Shown here in pieces: positions 45,444 through 54,502 of a stretch of 64,000 nucleotides of DNA. The translations under genes were made by a program, and so were the position numbers. How positions within the stretch are numbered: position 1 is the stretch's first letter; each line of letters begins with the position of its first letter. The DNA lies in contig JAYFQX010000012.1 in assembly GCA_034926635.1 (NCBI GenBank), positions 1 to 64,000 on the forward strand. The letters run 5' to 3'. Source of the stretch: Christensenella sp034926635. Lineage in GTDB: Bacteria > Bacillota > Clostridia > Christensenellales > Christensenellaceae. The notes beneath the pieces are model-generated. The model saw nothing but the letters and a program-made list of their open reading frames with translations, was not told the DNA's origin and did not search any database.

Positions 45444-45666
45444 TCCATTCACCTCGCCAATTTCGTACGTCCGTTTGACGTATCCATCCGTCAAAATGTT
45501 CCGCCGGATCGATTGTTTTTCCGGAAAAAACATCGGCTTATTTTAATAACCGTCTTTTTCTTTCGGAAAACAAACCCGCTTTTCCAAACAACGTTTCTTC
45601 CCGCAAGCTTCCCCCGGGATCGTCCTTGTGCCGCGGCGCTTTTACGCAAACGTCCGTTGCATTTTT

Positions 45667-45702
45667 AAAAAAGCGTCCCTGCTTCGCAAAAAACAGGGAC
45701 GC
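45667..45702 (-). terminator. terminator of prs
   Basis: A 9-bp perfect stem GCGTCCCTG/CAGGGACGC (45673-45681, 45694-45702) is followed on the minus strand by a run of six T. Confidence 0.88.
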
Positions 45703-45726
45703 ACTTTGCTTCAAACTTGCCTTGTG

Positions 45727-46743
45727 TTATTTGCAGGTTTTGCCATGCGGCGCATTGGGGATATCTACCTTTACTTTGTCAGGTACCGCAGAGAACAACG
45801 TGCTGACGGACTCCCTCTCGTGAATGCGGTAAACAGCCTCCGCAAACAGCGGCGCAACAGAAACCGTCAAAAACTTCGGATGACCGATAATGAACGGGTT
45901 CTCTACGCTGTCCGTAGAAATCACGTATTCGATCGGGCTGTCGTTGATGGCTTTTACGCCTTTTTCACGCAGCATAATGTGCGCAAGGCAGGCAACGATC
46001 TTTTTCGCGCCGCGCGCTTTCAGCATATGCGCAACATCTACCAGCGTACCGCCGCTGATGGAGAAATCATCAACGATCACGCAGTTTTTGCCTTCCACAT
46101 CGCCGATCAGTTCCAAAATCTGGGCATTTTCGTCGTGCCCGGTACGCGTTTTATCGCCGATGGCAACCGGAACGCCAAGATAGTCGGCATATTTACGCGC
46201 GGTTTTGGCAAAGCCCGCATCAGGCGATACCACTACCAGGTCTTCCATCATGTCGGCCATGCCTTTCATGTATTCGCATAAAATAGGCAAAGAGCGAAGG
46301 TGATCCACCGGGATCTTGAAGAATCCCTGTACCTGCGCACTGTGCAGGTCCATTGTGATCACGCGGTCTGCGCCTGCCGTTTCCAGACAGTCCGCACAAA
46401 CACGTGCGCGGATGGATACGCGGGGCTCGTCTTTTTTATCCCCTTTTGCATAGCCGTAATACGGCACGATCGCGGTCACAGAGCTGGCGCTTGCACGTTT
46501 AAAAGAATCCATCCAAAATAAAAGCTCCACTAACTCATTGTTTGGATCCAAACCGATAGGGAGCACGACATATACGTCTTTATCACGGACTGTTTCTTTA
46601 ATACGGATAAAAATATTACCATCTGAAAAGTGGATTACCTCCGAGGCGCCAAGCTCGGTTCCAAGGTAACTACACATTTTCTTGGCGAATGGGACGCCGG
46701 ACGATCCGGCAAAAATCTTGATATCGGGATTACCAGTAAGCAT
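45727..46743 (-). CDS. prs: ribose-phosphate pyrophosphokinase (divergent)
   Basis: 338 residues. It makes PRPP from ribose-5-phosphate and ATP for nucleotides, His and Trp. IKIFAGSSGVPFAKK and HFSDGNIFIRI open the protein, and DLHSAQVQGFF is the conserved metal/ATP segment. The flexible-loop segment is GYAKGDKKDEPRVSI instead of the common RQDRK version, and the PRPP loop is VIVDDFSISGGTL instead of DDIIDTAGT. These differences place it in a less common Prs subgroup. It stands alone here with a strong terminator. Confidence 0.88.
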   Translation of the reverse strand: MLTGNPDIKIFAGSSGVPFAKKMCSYLGTELGASEVIHFSDGNIFIRIKETVRDKDVYVVLPIGLDPNNELVELLFWMDSFKRASASSVTAIVPYYGYAKGDKKDEPRVSIRARVCADCLETAGADRVITMDLHSAQVQGFFKIPVDHLRSLPILCEYMKGMADMMEDLVVVSPDAGFAKTARKYADYLGVPVAIGDKTRTGHDENAQILELIGDVEGKNCVIVDDFSISGGTLVDVAHMLKARGAKKIVACLAHIMLREKGVKAINDSPIEYVISTDSVENPFIIGHPKFLTVSVAPLFAEAVYRIHERESVSTLFSAVPDKVKVDIPNAPHGKTCK

Positions 46744-46797
46744 AAGAAAAATACCATCCTTAGTTTATGTGATTATAAAATTATTATAGCACCCGTC

Positions 46798-47643
46798 CTA
46801 TTTTGTTTCAATCATATTACATGCTTTTCCTCTCAAAATTTTGACAGATTCCAAAAGCCTTTCACCGCCGCGCTTTTCACAGGCGATTGCGGCATATTCG
46901 CGCATCTTTCCGTGATAGTCGCTCCCCTCCGTCACAATCAGGTTATACTTTTTTGCCATCGCAAGATATTTTTCCACATCTGCGTCATTATGTGCGGGAT
47001 AATACGCCTCAATCCCCGCCAGCCCCTCCCTGGCAAGCTGCGCCACCAGCGCATCCATATCATCCGTCTTCACAAACTTCGGATGGGCAAGCACGGGCAT
47101 GCCGCCCGCACCCAAAATCAATTCCATTGCCTGCTGCGGATTCAGTTTCCTGCGCTGCACATAACAAAGCCCGCTTTCATTCAAATACCTTGAAAAAGCA
47201 TCCTGCAAATCAGACGCATACCCTTTTTCCATCAGCGCCAGCGCCACATGCGGTCTGCCAAGCGTGTTCCCCTTCGCAAACCGTTCTACGTCTTCAAACG
47301 AAATTGAGATATCATGTTCGTGCAAAGACCGGATGATTGCGTGCACCCTTTCCACACGCGATTCCCGCAGATCCTCCATCATCGTCTTCAGCTTCGGGCT
47401 GTCCACATCAATCCCATAGCCGAGGATATGCAGTTCCCCGATATGCCGCACAGAGAATTCCACCCCGGTAATATAAGGGATCTTATTCTTTTTGGCACAG
47501 TCCATCGCTTCTTTTTGCGCGTCTATGTTGTCGTGATCGGTAATGGACGCAAGACAAAGCCGCAGCTTTGCGCATTTTGTAATAATCTCGGACGGCGTAT
47601 CCGTGCCATCCGAAGCAGTTGAATGCATGTGTAAATCCAGCAT
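46798..47643 (-). CDS. PHP-domain metal-dependent phosphoesterase
   Basis: 281 residues. The four PHP metal motifs are present: LDLHMHSTASDG, SITDHDNID, a central GVEFS with HILGYG, and late VTEGSDYHG. The group includes YciV/RNase AM-type enzymes that remove nucleotides from 3',5'-bisphosphates or RNA 5' ends. Substrate assignment within PHP proteins is not certain. AGAGGAAA lies before the ATG. Confidence 0.88.
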   Translation of the reverse strand: MLDLHMHSTASDGTDTPSEIITKCAKLRLCLASITDHDNIDAQKEAMDCAKKNKIPYITGVEFSVRHIGELHILGYGIDVDSPKLKTMMEDLRESRVERVHAIIRSLHEHDISISFEDVERFAKGNTLGRPHVALALMEKGYASDLQDAFSRYLNESGLCYVQRRKLNPQQAMELILGAGGMPVLAHPKFVKTDDMDALVAQLAREGLAGIEAYYPAHNDADVEKYLAMAKKYNLIVTEGSDYHGKMREYAAIACEKRGGERLLESVKILRGKACNMIETK

Positions 47644-47754
47644 ATTTTTCCTCTTTTCAAGGGATTTTCTTTGGGAATCCCAAAAGGCGCGCTATCTAAG
47701 CGCCTGTCTGCGCAAAAAGCAGCGTACAGGCTGAGATTCGTGCCCTTTATGCGT

Positions 47755-47785
47755 AAAAATTAGCGGCTGGTTTCAGCCGCTAATT
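47755..47785 (-). terminator. terminator of tilS-hpt-ftsH block
   Basis: A perfect 12-bp stem AATTAGCGGCTG/CAGCCGCTAATT (47758-47769, 47774-47785) with a four-base loop is followed by TTTTTA on the minus strand. Confidence 0.88.
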
Positions 47786-47799
47786 CCACATATTTCCTG

Positions 47800-49803
47800 T
47801 TATTCTTCTTCCGGTTTTGGCGGCTCTACAATAATCGTTTCTTCTACATCTGCCAATTCAGGCTCGGGCAGCGGCGCGATCCTCTCCGGCTCTTTTTCGC
47901 CGGCATTCTTTTCTTTCTTCGCCTCCATTGCTTCAAGTCCCTCTTCCGAGATCTCGTCTTCGAAAAGCGCCTTGAATTCTTCGCCCGTCAGCTTTTCCCT
48001 GCGCATCAGCATTTCGCCGATGCTCACAAGCTTATGCAGGTTTTTGCCCAAAATCTCGGTTGCGCGCTGGTATGCGCCTTCCACAATCCGGGAAACCTCT
48101 GAATCGATCTTCGCAGCGGTCGTCTCAGAATACTCAGGCGTTTGTCCGAAATCCTTACCGAGAAACACTTCATGCCCCGAAGCAAGGAACACCGGTCCGA
48201 CCTCGTCGCTCATGCCGTATTTGGTAACCATATCCTTGGCCGTCTCCGTCGCGCGCTGCAAATCGCTGATCGCGCCGGTTGATACGTCCTTTAAGGTCAG
48301 CGCTTCGGCAACGCGCCCACCCAGCATCATGGTGATTTCGTCAAGCAGCTTGCTCTTGAACACATGCTGCTTATCTTCTTCCGGCAGCGTCATGGTATAA
48401 CCTGCCGCCATGCCGCGCGGAATAATGGATACCTCGTGTACCGGATCGCACTTTGGCAGCACATGCGCCAAAATCGCGTGACCTACCTCATGGTAAGCCG
48501 TACAGCGCTTGTCATCCTCCGTCATCACCCGGCTCTTCTTTTCCGGTCCGGCAATCACGCGCGTGATCGCTTCTTCGATCTCCGGCATGCCGATTTTTTT
48601 CTTTCTGCGCCGCGCCGTCAAAATCGCCGCTTCATTGAGCACATTCTCGAGATCCGCGCCGATAAACCCGGGGGTACGCCGCGCGATCACCTTAAAATCA
48701 ACATCCGGCTCAAACGGTTTGCCCTTGGCATGGACATGCAGGATCTCTTCCCTGCCCTTGACGTCCGGATAGTTTACAATGATCTGTCTGTCAAACCTGC
48801 CCGCACGCAGCAGCGCCGGGTCAAGGATATCCTTCCGGTTGGTCGCCGCCATCACGATAATGCCTTCGTTGACTTCAAACCCGTCCATCTCCACCAAAAG
48901 CTGGTTGAGCGTCTGCTCGCGTTCGTCATGACCGCCGCCGAGACCTGCGCCCCTTTGGCGTCCTACCGCGTCGATCTCATCAATGAACACGATACACGGT
49001 GCGTTCTTCTTTGCATTTTCAAACAGGTCGCGCACACGCGAAGCGCCCACGCCTACAAACATTTCTACAAAATCAGAACCACTGATCGAGAAGAAGGGAA
49101 CCTTCGCTTCCCCTGCCACGGCCTTTGCCAGCAACGTTTTACCGCCGCCGGGAGGTCCCACCAGCAGCACGCCTTTGGGAATACGCGCGCCAAGCTCCTT
49201 AAACTTCGCGGGATTTTTCAGGAACTGTACGATTTCCACCAGCTCCTCTTTTTCTTCATCTGCGCCCGCAACATCCGCAAATGTTTTATTGGTTTCCCCG
49301 CCATCCGTCATCCTTGCTTTGCTCTTGCCAAACGACATTGCGCCGCCTGCGCCGCCCGCGCCCTGTGCGCGTTTGATGATCACCATCCACAGCACCAGGA
49401 ACAGTACGATCATAATCAGATATGGCAGGAACTGCAAAAACACGTTGGGTTCGGGCGTGGGTACATAATTAAGGTTAAACCCATAATCGTCCGGATTCGT
49501 GCTTCCCGTTACCGCCGCCATGTCTTTATTGAACTGATCGATCGACGGAATCGTGGTTGAAAAATCATATTCCTGTGGGAACGCTTCATCTGTAATCGCG
49601 GAATTTGTCGTCCTTCCCACCAATGTTCTATCCTGGATGGCGATATCTTTTACGTCAGACGACTGTACCTTCTCCAAAAACTGGTAGTACTGCAGCTCTT
49701 CCACCTGCGTCGCGCCGTTCGGATTCCCCAGGAACTGTGCCGCTATTATAATAATGACAATAATCAGAATATAAATAAACGGTCCTCTGAAAAATTTTGC
49801 CAA
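47800..49803 (-). CDS. ftsH: ATP-dependent zinc metalloprotease FtsH
   Basis: 667 residues from the start chosen here. Two membrane helices (about 8-26 and 128-148) flank an extracytoplasmic domain, followed by the AAA+ module (Walker A GPPGGGKT, Walker B CIVFIDEID, SRH AGRFDRQI) and the protease site HEVGH. It degrades membrane and regulatory proteins. An in-frame ATG at 49833 is usual for annotation, but AAAGGAGG lies within that stretch, eight bases before a TTG at 49803, which gives a conventional N-terminus (MAKFFRGPFIY). I prefer TTG. The C-terminus is acidic and Pro-rich (EPERIAPLPEPE). Confidence 0.93.
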   Translation of the reverse strand: MAKFFRGPFIYILIIVIIIIAAQFLGNPNGATQVEELQYYQFLEKVQSSDVKDIAIQDRTLVGRTTNSAITDEAFPQEYDFSTTIPSIDQFNKDMAAVTGSTNPDDYGFNLNYVPTPEPNVFLQFLPYLIMIVLFLVLWMVIIKRAQGAGGAGGAMSFGKSKARMTDGGETNKTFADVAGADEEKEELVEIVQFLKNPAKFKELGARIPKGVLLVGPPGGGKTLLAKAVAGEAKVPFFSISGSDFVEMFVGVGASRVRDLFENAKKNAPCIVFIDEIDAVGRQRGAGLGGGHDEREQTLNQLLVEMDGFEVNEGIIVMAATNRKDILDPALLRAGRFDRQIIVNYPDVKGREEILHVHAKGKPFEPDVDFKVIARRTPGFIGADLENVLNEAAILTARRRKKKIGMPEIEEAITRVIAGPEKKSRVMTEDDKRCTAYHEVGHAILAHVLPKCDPVHEVSIIPRGMAAGYTMTLPEEDKQHVFKSKLLDEITMMLGGRVAEALTLKDVSTGAISDLQRATETAKDMVTKYGMSDEVGPVFLASGHEVFLGKDFGQTPEYSETTAAKIDSEVSRIVEGAYQRATEILGKNLHKLVSIGEMLMRREKLTGEEFKALFEDEISEEGLEAMEAKKEKNAGEKEPERIAPLPEPELADVEETIIVEPPKPEEE

Positions 49804-49994
49804 ACTGCTATCCTCCTTTAAAGGCTTATCCATTATACCCCGGCCGCCTCGGGCATCCCTGCCCTGCGACCACGTTTTTATGGTGATGACCTGCGGGTCT
49901 TCTGCCCGCCTGCCTTTATAAGCTTATTCTCGCCGCTTGCCGCGGCATTCTTTTTATTTTTACCAACTTCCCCCACAGCGTAAACGCAGGGGGA

Positions 49995-50546
49995 TTATTT
50001 TTCATAGATCTCGCGCTTTAAAATCCCAACGGAATGATAATTCCGGTATTTTGCAGCGTAATCCAGCCCATACCCGACCACAAACTCATCCGGGATATCA
50101 AACCCGATATACTTCACCGGCACGTCCACCTCGCGCCTGTCGGGCTTGTTAAGCAAACAACAGATTTCAATGCTCTGCGGTTTTCTTCCCTGCAAAAGCT
50201 CCATCAGGTTGCAAAGCGTATGCCCGGAATCAATGATGTCCTCAATGATCAGCAGGTGTTTGCCGCGGATATCCTCCTGCATATCGTACTTGATCTGTAC
50301 GCTGCCGGAAGACGTGCTGCTCTTTCCGTAGCTTGACACCGCCATAAAGTCGATCTCCATCGGGATCGATATATTCCGCATCAAATCAGAGAAAAACACC
50401 ACGCTGCCGCGCAGTATTCCGACCGCGATAAAATCTTTTCCCTCATAATCCTTGGATATCTGCTTTCCAAGCTCTTCCACACGGTTGCGGATCTGCTCTT
50501 TTGTCAAAAGCACGCTTCCGATATCCTGTTCCACATAATGCCCCAT
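49995..50546 (-). CDS. hpt: hypoxanthine phosphoribosyltransferase
   Basis: 183 residues. The PRPP loop IIEDIIDSGHTL and the family segment FMAVSSYGKST are clear. It salvages hypoxanthine and guanine to IMP and GMP. The ATG overlaps the tilS stop codon by one base (TAATG), so the two are translated together. The order tilS-hpt-ftsH is widely conserved in Bacillota, which supports the call. No clear intrinsic terminator follows, only a hairpin without a T run, so transcription may run into ftsH. Confidence 0.95.
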   Translation of the reverse strand: MGHYVEQDIGSVLLTKEQIRNRVEELGKQISKDYEGKDFIAVGILRGSVVFFSDLMRNISIPMEIDFMAVSSYGKSSTSSGSVQIKYDMQEDIRGKHLLIIEDIIDSGHTLCNLMELLQGRKPQSIEICCLLNKPDRREVDVPVKYIGFDIPDEFVVGYGLDYAAKYRNYHSVGILKREIYEK

Positions 50547-51931
50547 TACTGCCCTTCCTCCCGGTTTTTACTGTATTTCAGGCACAATACCTTTTTTGTC
50601 TGCGGGCTCACCCTGCAGCTGTCGTCTATACAAAACCCAATGACCCAAAGCACGCGGCTCCCATCCGCTAAAAGCGGCGCTGCGTCGCGCTGTTCGCGCG
50701 GAAGCTTTTTGTCGATAAAGTAATCCTTTAATTTTTTTGTGCCCGGCGCGCCCAGCGGATGGATCACGTCGCCCGTCTGCCGCGTCCGCAGCGTCAAAAA
50801 CCGCGGCAGCCTGTCCGCATCAAGATACGCGCAGAACGGGTCTGCATTGGCATAATCACACGCCGCCGCTTCTATGCAGGTAATCCGGCTTCCGTCCGGC
50901 AGGACGTTATCCGCTGTAAAATCAAACGGCTGGCAAAAGCTCCTGTCTTTTTCCCGTCCGGCAAAACCGATCAGCAGCTTTTCATATTCCACCTGCGCAT
51001 ACAGGTGTCGGGAAAGGCTTGTGCGCGTCCCTGTCTTTTTGCGCTGCGCCAGCTTAATTACGTCGCTGACGTGGATCCTTTCAATATCCTGCTTGATATG
51101 CAGCTTTGCGCAGGCAAGCCGCACCAGCCGCCGCCGGATCGCTTCGGGCTGTTTTAAAAACGCGGGCAGGCTGAATTCCACTCTGCCGTTCCGGCAAGCC
51201 GCGCAAGCCGGAAATTCCTTTTCCGCGATCCCGCAAAGATATTCCGCGTCGCAAGCCGCAACCTCGCTCAGGCGACTCAAAGCCCCCACCGCATCCGGGT
51301 TGATCTTTTCCCTGATCTGCGGCATCAGCACGTTACGCACAAAGTTCCTTGTATGCTCGTTTTCCGCGTTTGTGCAGTCCGTCACATACGAAACGCCTTT
51401 TTCTTCCAGATAGGCAAGAATACGCTTCTTATCCACGCATAAAAGCGGACGAATATACCGTCCCCACTTTGCATGGATCCCAATGAGCCCATCCATCCCG
51501 CTGCCACGCAGGATGTGCATCAGCACGCTTTCCGCATGATCGTCCAAATGATGCGCCGTGGCGATCACATCCGCTTCGCCCGCATCCAGCAGAGCGTTAA
51601 AATACTCTTCCCGTGCACGCTTTGCCGCGGTTTCCTCGCTCATGCCCCACTCCTTTGCCAGAAGCGGCACATCTGCCGCACTCATATAAAAGGGAATATT
51701 GCGCTGTGCGCAGAAATCCGCTACAAAATCAGCATCCCTGCGCGACTGTTCCCCACGGATCCCGTGTTCAAAGTGCACGCAGACAACAGAACAAAAAAGA
51801 GACGGGGCGATTGCACAAAGACAAACCAGAAGCGCCATAGAATCAGCCCCTCCGGATACGGCAACGCCGATCGTCTGTCCCTCACAGGCCAGATTATTCT
51901 CTTTGATAAAATCCCGCACACTCTTTTCCAT
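50546..51931 (-). CDS. tilS: tRNA(Ile)-lysidine synthetase
   Basis: 461 residues. The PP-loop AVSGGADSMALL lies near residue 25, with ATAHHLDDHAESVLMHILRGSG and RPLLCVDKKRI following, then the C-terminal TilS domains. It converts C34 of tRNA-Ile(CAU) to lysidine so that AUA is read as Ile. It is first in the tilS-hpt-ftsH block and essential in most bacteria. Confidence 0.95.
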   Translation of the reverse strand: MEKSVRDFIKENNLACEGQTIGVAVSGGADSMALLVCLCAIAPSLFCSVVCVHFEHGIRGEQSRRDADFVADFCAQRNIPFYMSAADVPLLAKEWGMSEETAAKRAREEYFNALLDAGEADVIATAHHLDDHAESVLMHILRGSGMDGLIGIHAKWGRYIRPLLCVDKKRILAYLEEKGVSYVTDCTNAENEHTRNFVRNVLMPQIREKINPDAVGALSRLSEVAACDAEYLCGIAEKEFPACAACRNGRVEFSLPAFLKQPEAIRRRLVRLACAKLHIKQDIERIHVSDVIKLAQRKKTGTRTSLSRHLYAQVEYEKLLIGFAGREKDRSFCQPFDFTADNVLPDGSRITCIEAAACDYANADPFCAYLDADRLPRFLTLRTRQTGDVIHPLGAPGTKKLKDYFIDKKLPREQRDAAPLLADGSRVLWVIGFCIDDSCRVSPQTKKVLCLKYSKNREEGQ

Positions 51932-52097
51932 ACTAAAATTTCCCTACTATATATAATATACTGTAAACAGAGACTCTGCAACCGTAATTCTTCGGGAAAC
52001 CCTGATTCCATCACAAATATATTGTAATGCCTTCATGTGAACGCAAGATGAATCACCGTCTCATTTTTATTCCATATCCATCAAAAATAGGTTATGA

Positions 52098-52103
52098 TAT
52101 AAT
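52098..52103 (+). promoter_or_regulatory. -10 box of the second carboxylesterase gene
   Basis: TATAAT, 32 bp before the chosen start codon. No good -35 box is seen at the usual distance, so the promoter may be weak or activator-dependent. Confidence 0.4.
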
Positions 52104-52134
52104 GAATCAAAAAAACAGAAAAGGGATGACAGGA

Positions 52135-53619
52135 ATGGCAGAGCCAACGGTTCATACGGCGGTCGGAACATTGAGAGGCAGGGAAACGGACGGCGTTCTT
52201 TCGTGGAAGGGCGTACCCTATGCGCACCCGCCGGTCGGCGCGCTGCGGCTAAAGCCCCCGGTGGTCCCTTTTTGCTGGGAAGGCGTGCGGCAGGCGGCAC
52301 AATACGGTCCCTCCTGCCCGCAGGCAAGCCGTAAAAAACGGCTAACATCAGAAGACTGCCTGTACCTCAACATCTGGGCGCCCGCGGAAAAAAGCGAAAA
52401 ATGTTGTCCCGTGCTGTTTTTTATCCATGGCGGTTCTTTTGCGGGCGGTTCCGGCAGCGATCCCGCCTATGACGGCGCGAACCTTGCGCGCACGGCAGGC
52501 GCGGTCGTCGTTACGGTCAATTACCGCGTCGGCAGTCTCGGCTTTCTCGATTTTTCGTTTCTAAGCGAAGAATTAAAACCCAATTGCGGTCTGCACGATG
52601 TCATCGGCGCGCTGCGGTGGGTTCGCAGCCATATTGCAGCGTTTGGCGGCGACGCCGAAAACGTCACAGTGTTCGGTCAGTCCGCCGGCGGCACCATGAC
52701 CGCCGCGCTCACCACTATTCCTGCCGCACAGGGGCTTTTTTCCAAAGCCATCGTCATGAGCGGTGGTCCCACGCTGCTGCAAAGCCGGGAAGAAGGACAA
52801 AAAACCGCGCGGCAATTTTTGGATTTTATGAAAATTAACGATGCGCGCACGCTGATGGAAATGCCCGCAGAAACGCTGACAGAAAAACAGGGCGCGTTCG
52901 CCTCGGCATGCGGTCTGGGTGCAGGCACCTTCCGCATCAGCGTAGACGGCACGCTGGTGGAAGATTACCCCATCCCCGCCGCCATGCAGGCTTCCCGCCC
53001 GTCTGTTCCCGTTTTGATGGGCACCACCAAAGAAGAGATGTCGTTTCTGCTGATAAAGCCCGTTGCCAAAGTGCTTGACATCGACGGCATCATGAACGCA
53101 GGCGTCAGCCATGAGGATCAAAACAGCCTTCATGTAATTCCCGATACCTACCAAAGGCACTACGGAAAAAAGCGCGGTCTTTCCATGATGTATACGGATA
53201 TGGTGTTCCGTATGGGCAACCTCTGGTTTGCCGAAGCCTACAGCCGAACCTCCGATATCTGGCTGTACCGTTTTGATTATGAAACCGCCGCCATGAAGGT
53301 GAGCGGGCTGCGCACCTTTCATTCGTGCGACATCCCGTTTGTGTTTGGAAATTTTAAAGCCGGTCTGGGCAAACTGGTTTTCCTGCTGACGTTCTCCATG
53401 AAAAAAGCGAAAAAAATATCGCGAGAGATCCAGCGCGATTTTATCACATTTGCAAAAACAGGCGTACTGCCATGGCAAAAATGCGCGGGAAGCGACGCGC
53501 TTGCCAAATGCTATCGAGAGGATTCCGTACTCGAGCCTCCCGTGCATCCCGAGATCCACGAAAGCTATATGAAAACGCATTTTCGCAAAACCAGCTTCCA
53601 AAGCGGCAAGAAAAAATAA
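52135..53619 (+). CDS. type-B carboxylesterase, second copy
   Basis: 494 residues, same family as the product of 8737-10203 and similar throughout. Marks: WKGVPYAHPPVGALRL, EDCLYLNIWAP, oxyanion loop FIHGGSFAGGSG (canonical H-G-G here), nucleophile elbow VFGQSAGGTM, acidic TTKEEMSFL and His in FHSCDIPFVFG. No signal peptide. The ATG at 52135 has AAGGG nine bases upstream; three earlier in-frame starts lie at or before the promoter or lack ribosome sites. It is convergent with the radical SAM gene. Substrate unknown. Confidence 0.9.
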   Translation: MAEPTVHTAVGTLRGRETDGVLSWKGVPYAHPPVGALRLKPPVVPFCWEGVRQAAQYGPSCPQASRKKRLTSEDCLYLNIWAPAEKSEKCCPVLFFIHGGSFAGGSGSDPAYDGANLARTAGAVVVTVNYRVGSLGFLDFSFLSEELKPNCGLHDVIGALRWVRSHIAAFGGDAENVTVFGQSAGGTMTAALTTIPAAQGLFSKAIVMSGGPTLLQSREEGQKTARQFLDFMKINDARTLMEMPAETLTEKQGAFASACGLGAGTFRISVDGTLVEDYPIPAAMQASRPSVPVLMGTTKEEMSFLLIKPVAKVLDIDGIMNAGVSHEDQNSLHVIPDTYQRHYGKKRGLSMMYTDMVFRMGNLWFAEAYSRTSDIWLYRFDYETAAMKVSGLRTFHSCDIPFVFGNFKAGLGKLVFLLTFSMKKAKKISREIQRDFITFAKTGVLPWQKCAGSDALAKCYREDSVLEPPVHPEIHESYMKTHFRKTSFQSGKKK

Positions 53620-53635
53620 CAAAGAAAAAAAGCGG

Positions 53636-54502
53636 CTATAACGCCCGAAACCATTCTTTTTTAAAGCCGCCTTGCAAAAGCGCGGCTTCCAGTTTTTCCA
53701 TCAAGGCTTCCCTGTCGCGGTTTAGCACTCCCGCAAGCGAAACATAATTGGATGCGTGATTGGCACGGAATATACTTCCCTCACAGTCCATATGCGAGAG
53801 CATCACCAGCGTTTCCCGCGCAACCTCTTCGGGGGACAGCAGGGTGAACCTGCCCTCGCGGATCTCCTGCATCAGCGGCGTGCCTTCTTCCGGCAGCAGC
53901 GTCAGCAGCCCGATATAATCCGGGTGTATCGCGGATAAGGCTTCCGCCGTACGCACCGTGTGCTCGTGCCAGTTTTCTATGCCTCCCAGTCCGCTGATCG
54001 CCGTAACGGAAAGAGCAATTCCCGCCTCTTTCACGCGAAGTCCCGCCTCTATGATTTGTTTTGCAGTCTCTCCTTTTTGCATCGAGGCAAGCACCCTGTC
54101 GCTGCCGGATTCCAGTCCCATATAAACCATGCCGAGACCAAGCCCGCAAAGCCGTCGAAGCTCTTCTTCCGTTTTATGCAGGATACTGCGCGGCGAGCCG
54201 TAAACCGCGACGCGGCTGCACGCCGGAAAACACACGGCGATATGCGATAAAATTTCTTCCAGCGCCGCGGACGGCATAGCAAGCGCATCTCCATCCGCCA
54301 AAAAAATACGCCGCACACGCGCAAAACGATGCGACATCTCCGTCAGGTCATCAAGAACTTCCTGCAGCGGTCGGATACGGAATTCTTTTTCCTTATACAT
54401 CCCGCAAAAAGCGCATTTGTTATGCGAGCAGCCGATCGTCGCCTGCACGATCAGGCTGTCTGCCTCGCTCGGCGGACGAAAAATCCTCCCGAAATACTGC
54501 AT
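53636..54502 (-). CDS. radical SAM protein
   Basis: 288 residues. The iron-sulphur motif is CSHNKCAFCGMY near residue 25, followed by LADGDALAMP and MGLESGSDRVL, as in Elp3/HemN-related radical SAM enzymes of unknown role. The ATG overlaps the stop of the upstream yitT-like gene by one base (TGATG), with AGGGG before it; a longer start at 54538 is less likely. The final residues GGFKKEWFRAL are basic and hydrophobic. Function unknown. Confidence 0.88.
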   Translation of the reverse strand: MQYFGRIFRPPSEADSLIVQATIGCSHNKCAFCGMYKEKEFRIRPLQEVLDDLTEMSHRFARVRRIFLADGDALAMPSAALEEILSHIAVCFPACSRVAVYGSPRSILHKTEEELRRLCGLGLGMVYMGLESGSDRVLASMQKGETAKQIIEAGLRVKEAGIALSVTAISGLGGIENWHEHTVRTAEALSAIHPDYIGLLTLLPEEGTPLMQEIREGRFTLLSPEEVARETLVMLSHMDCEGSIFRANHASNYVSLAGVLNRDREALMEKLEAALLQGGFKKEWFRAL

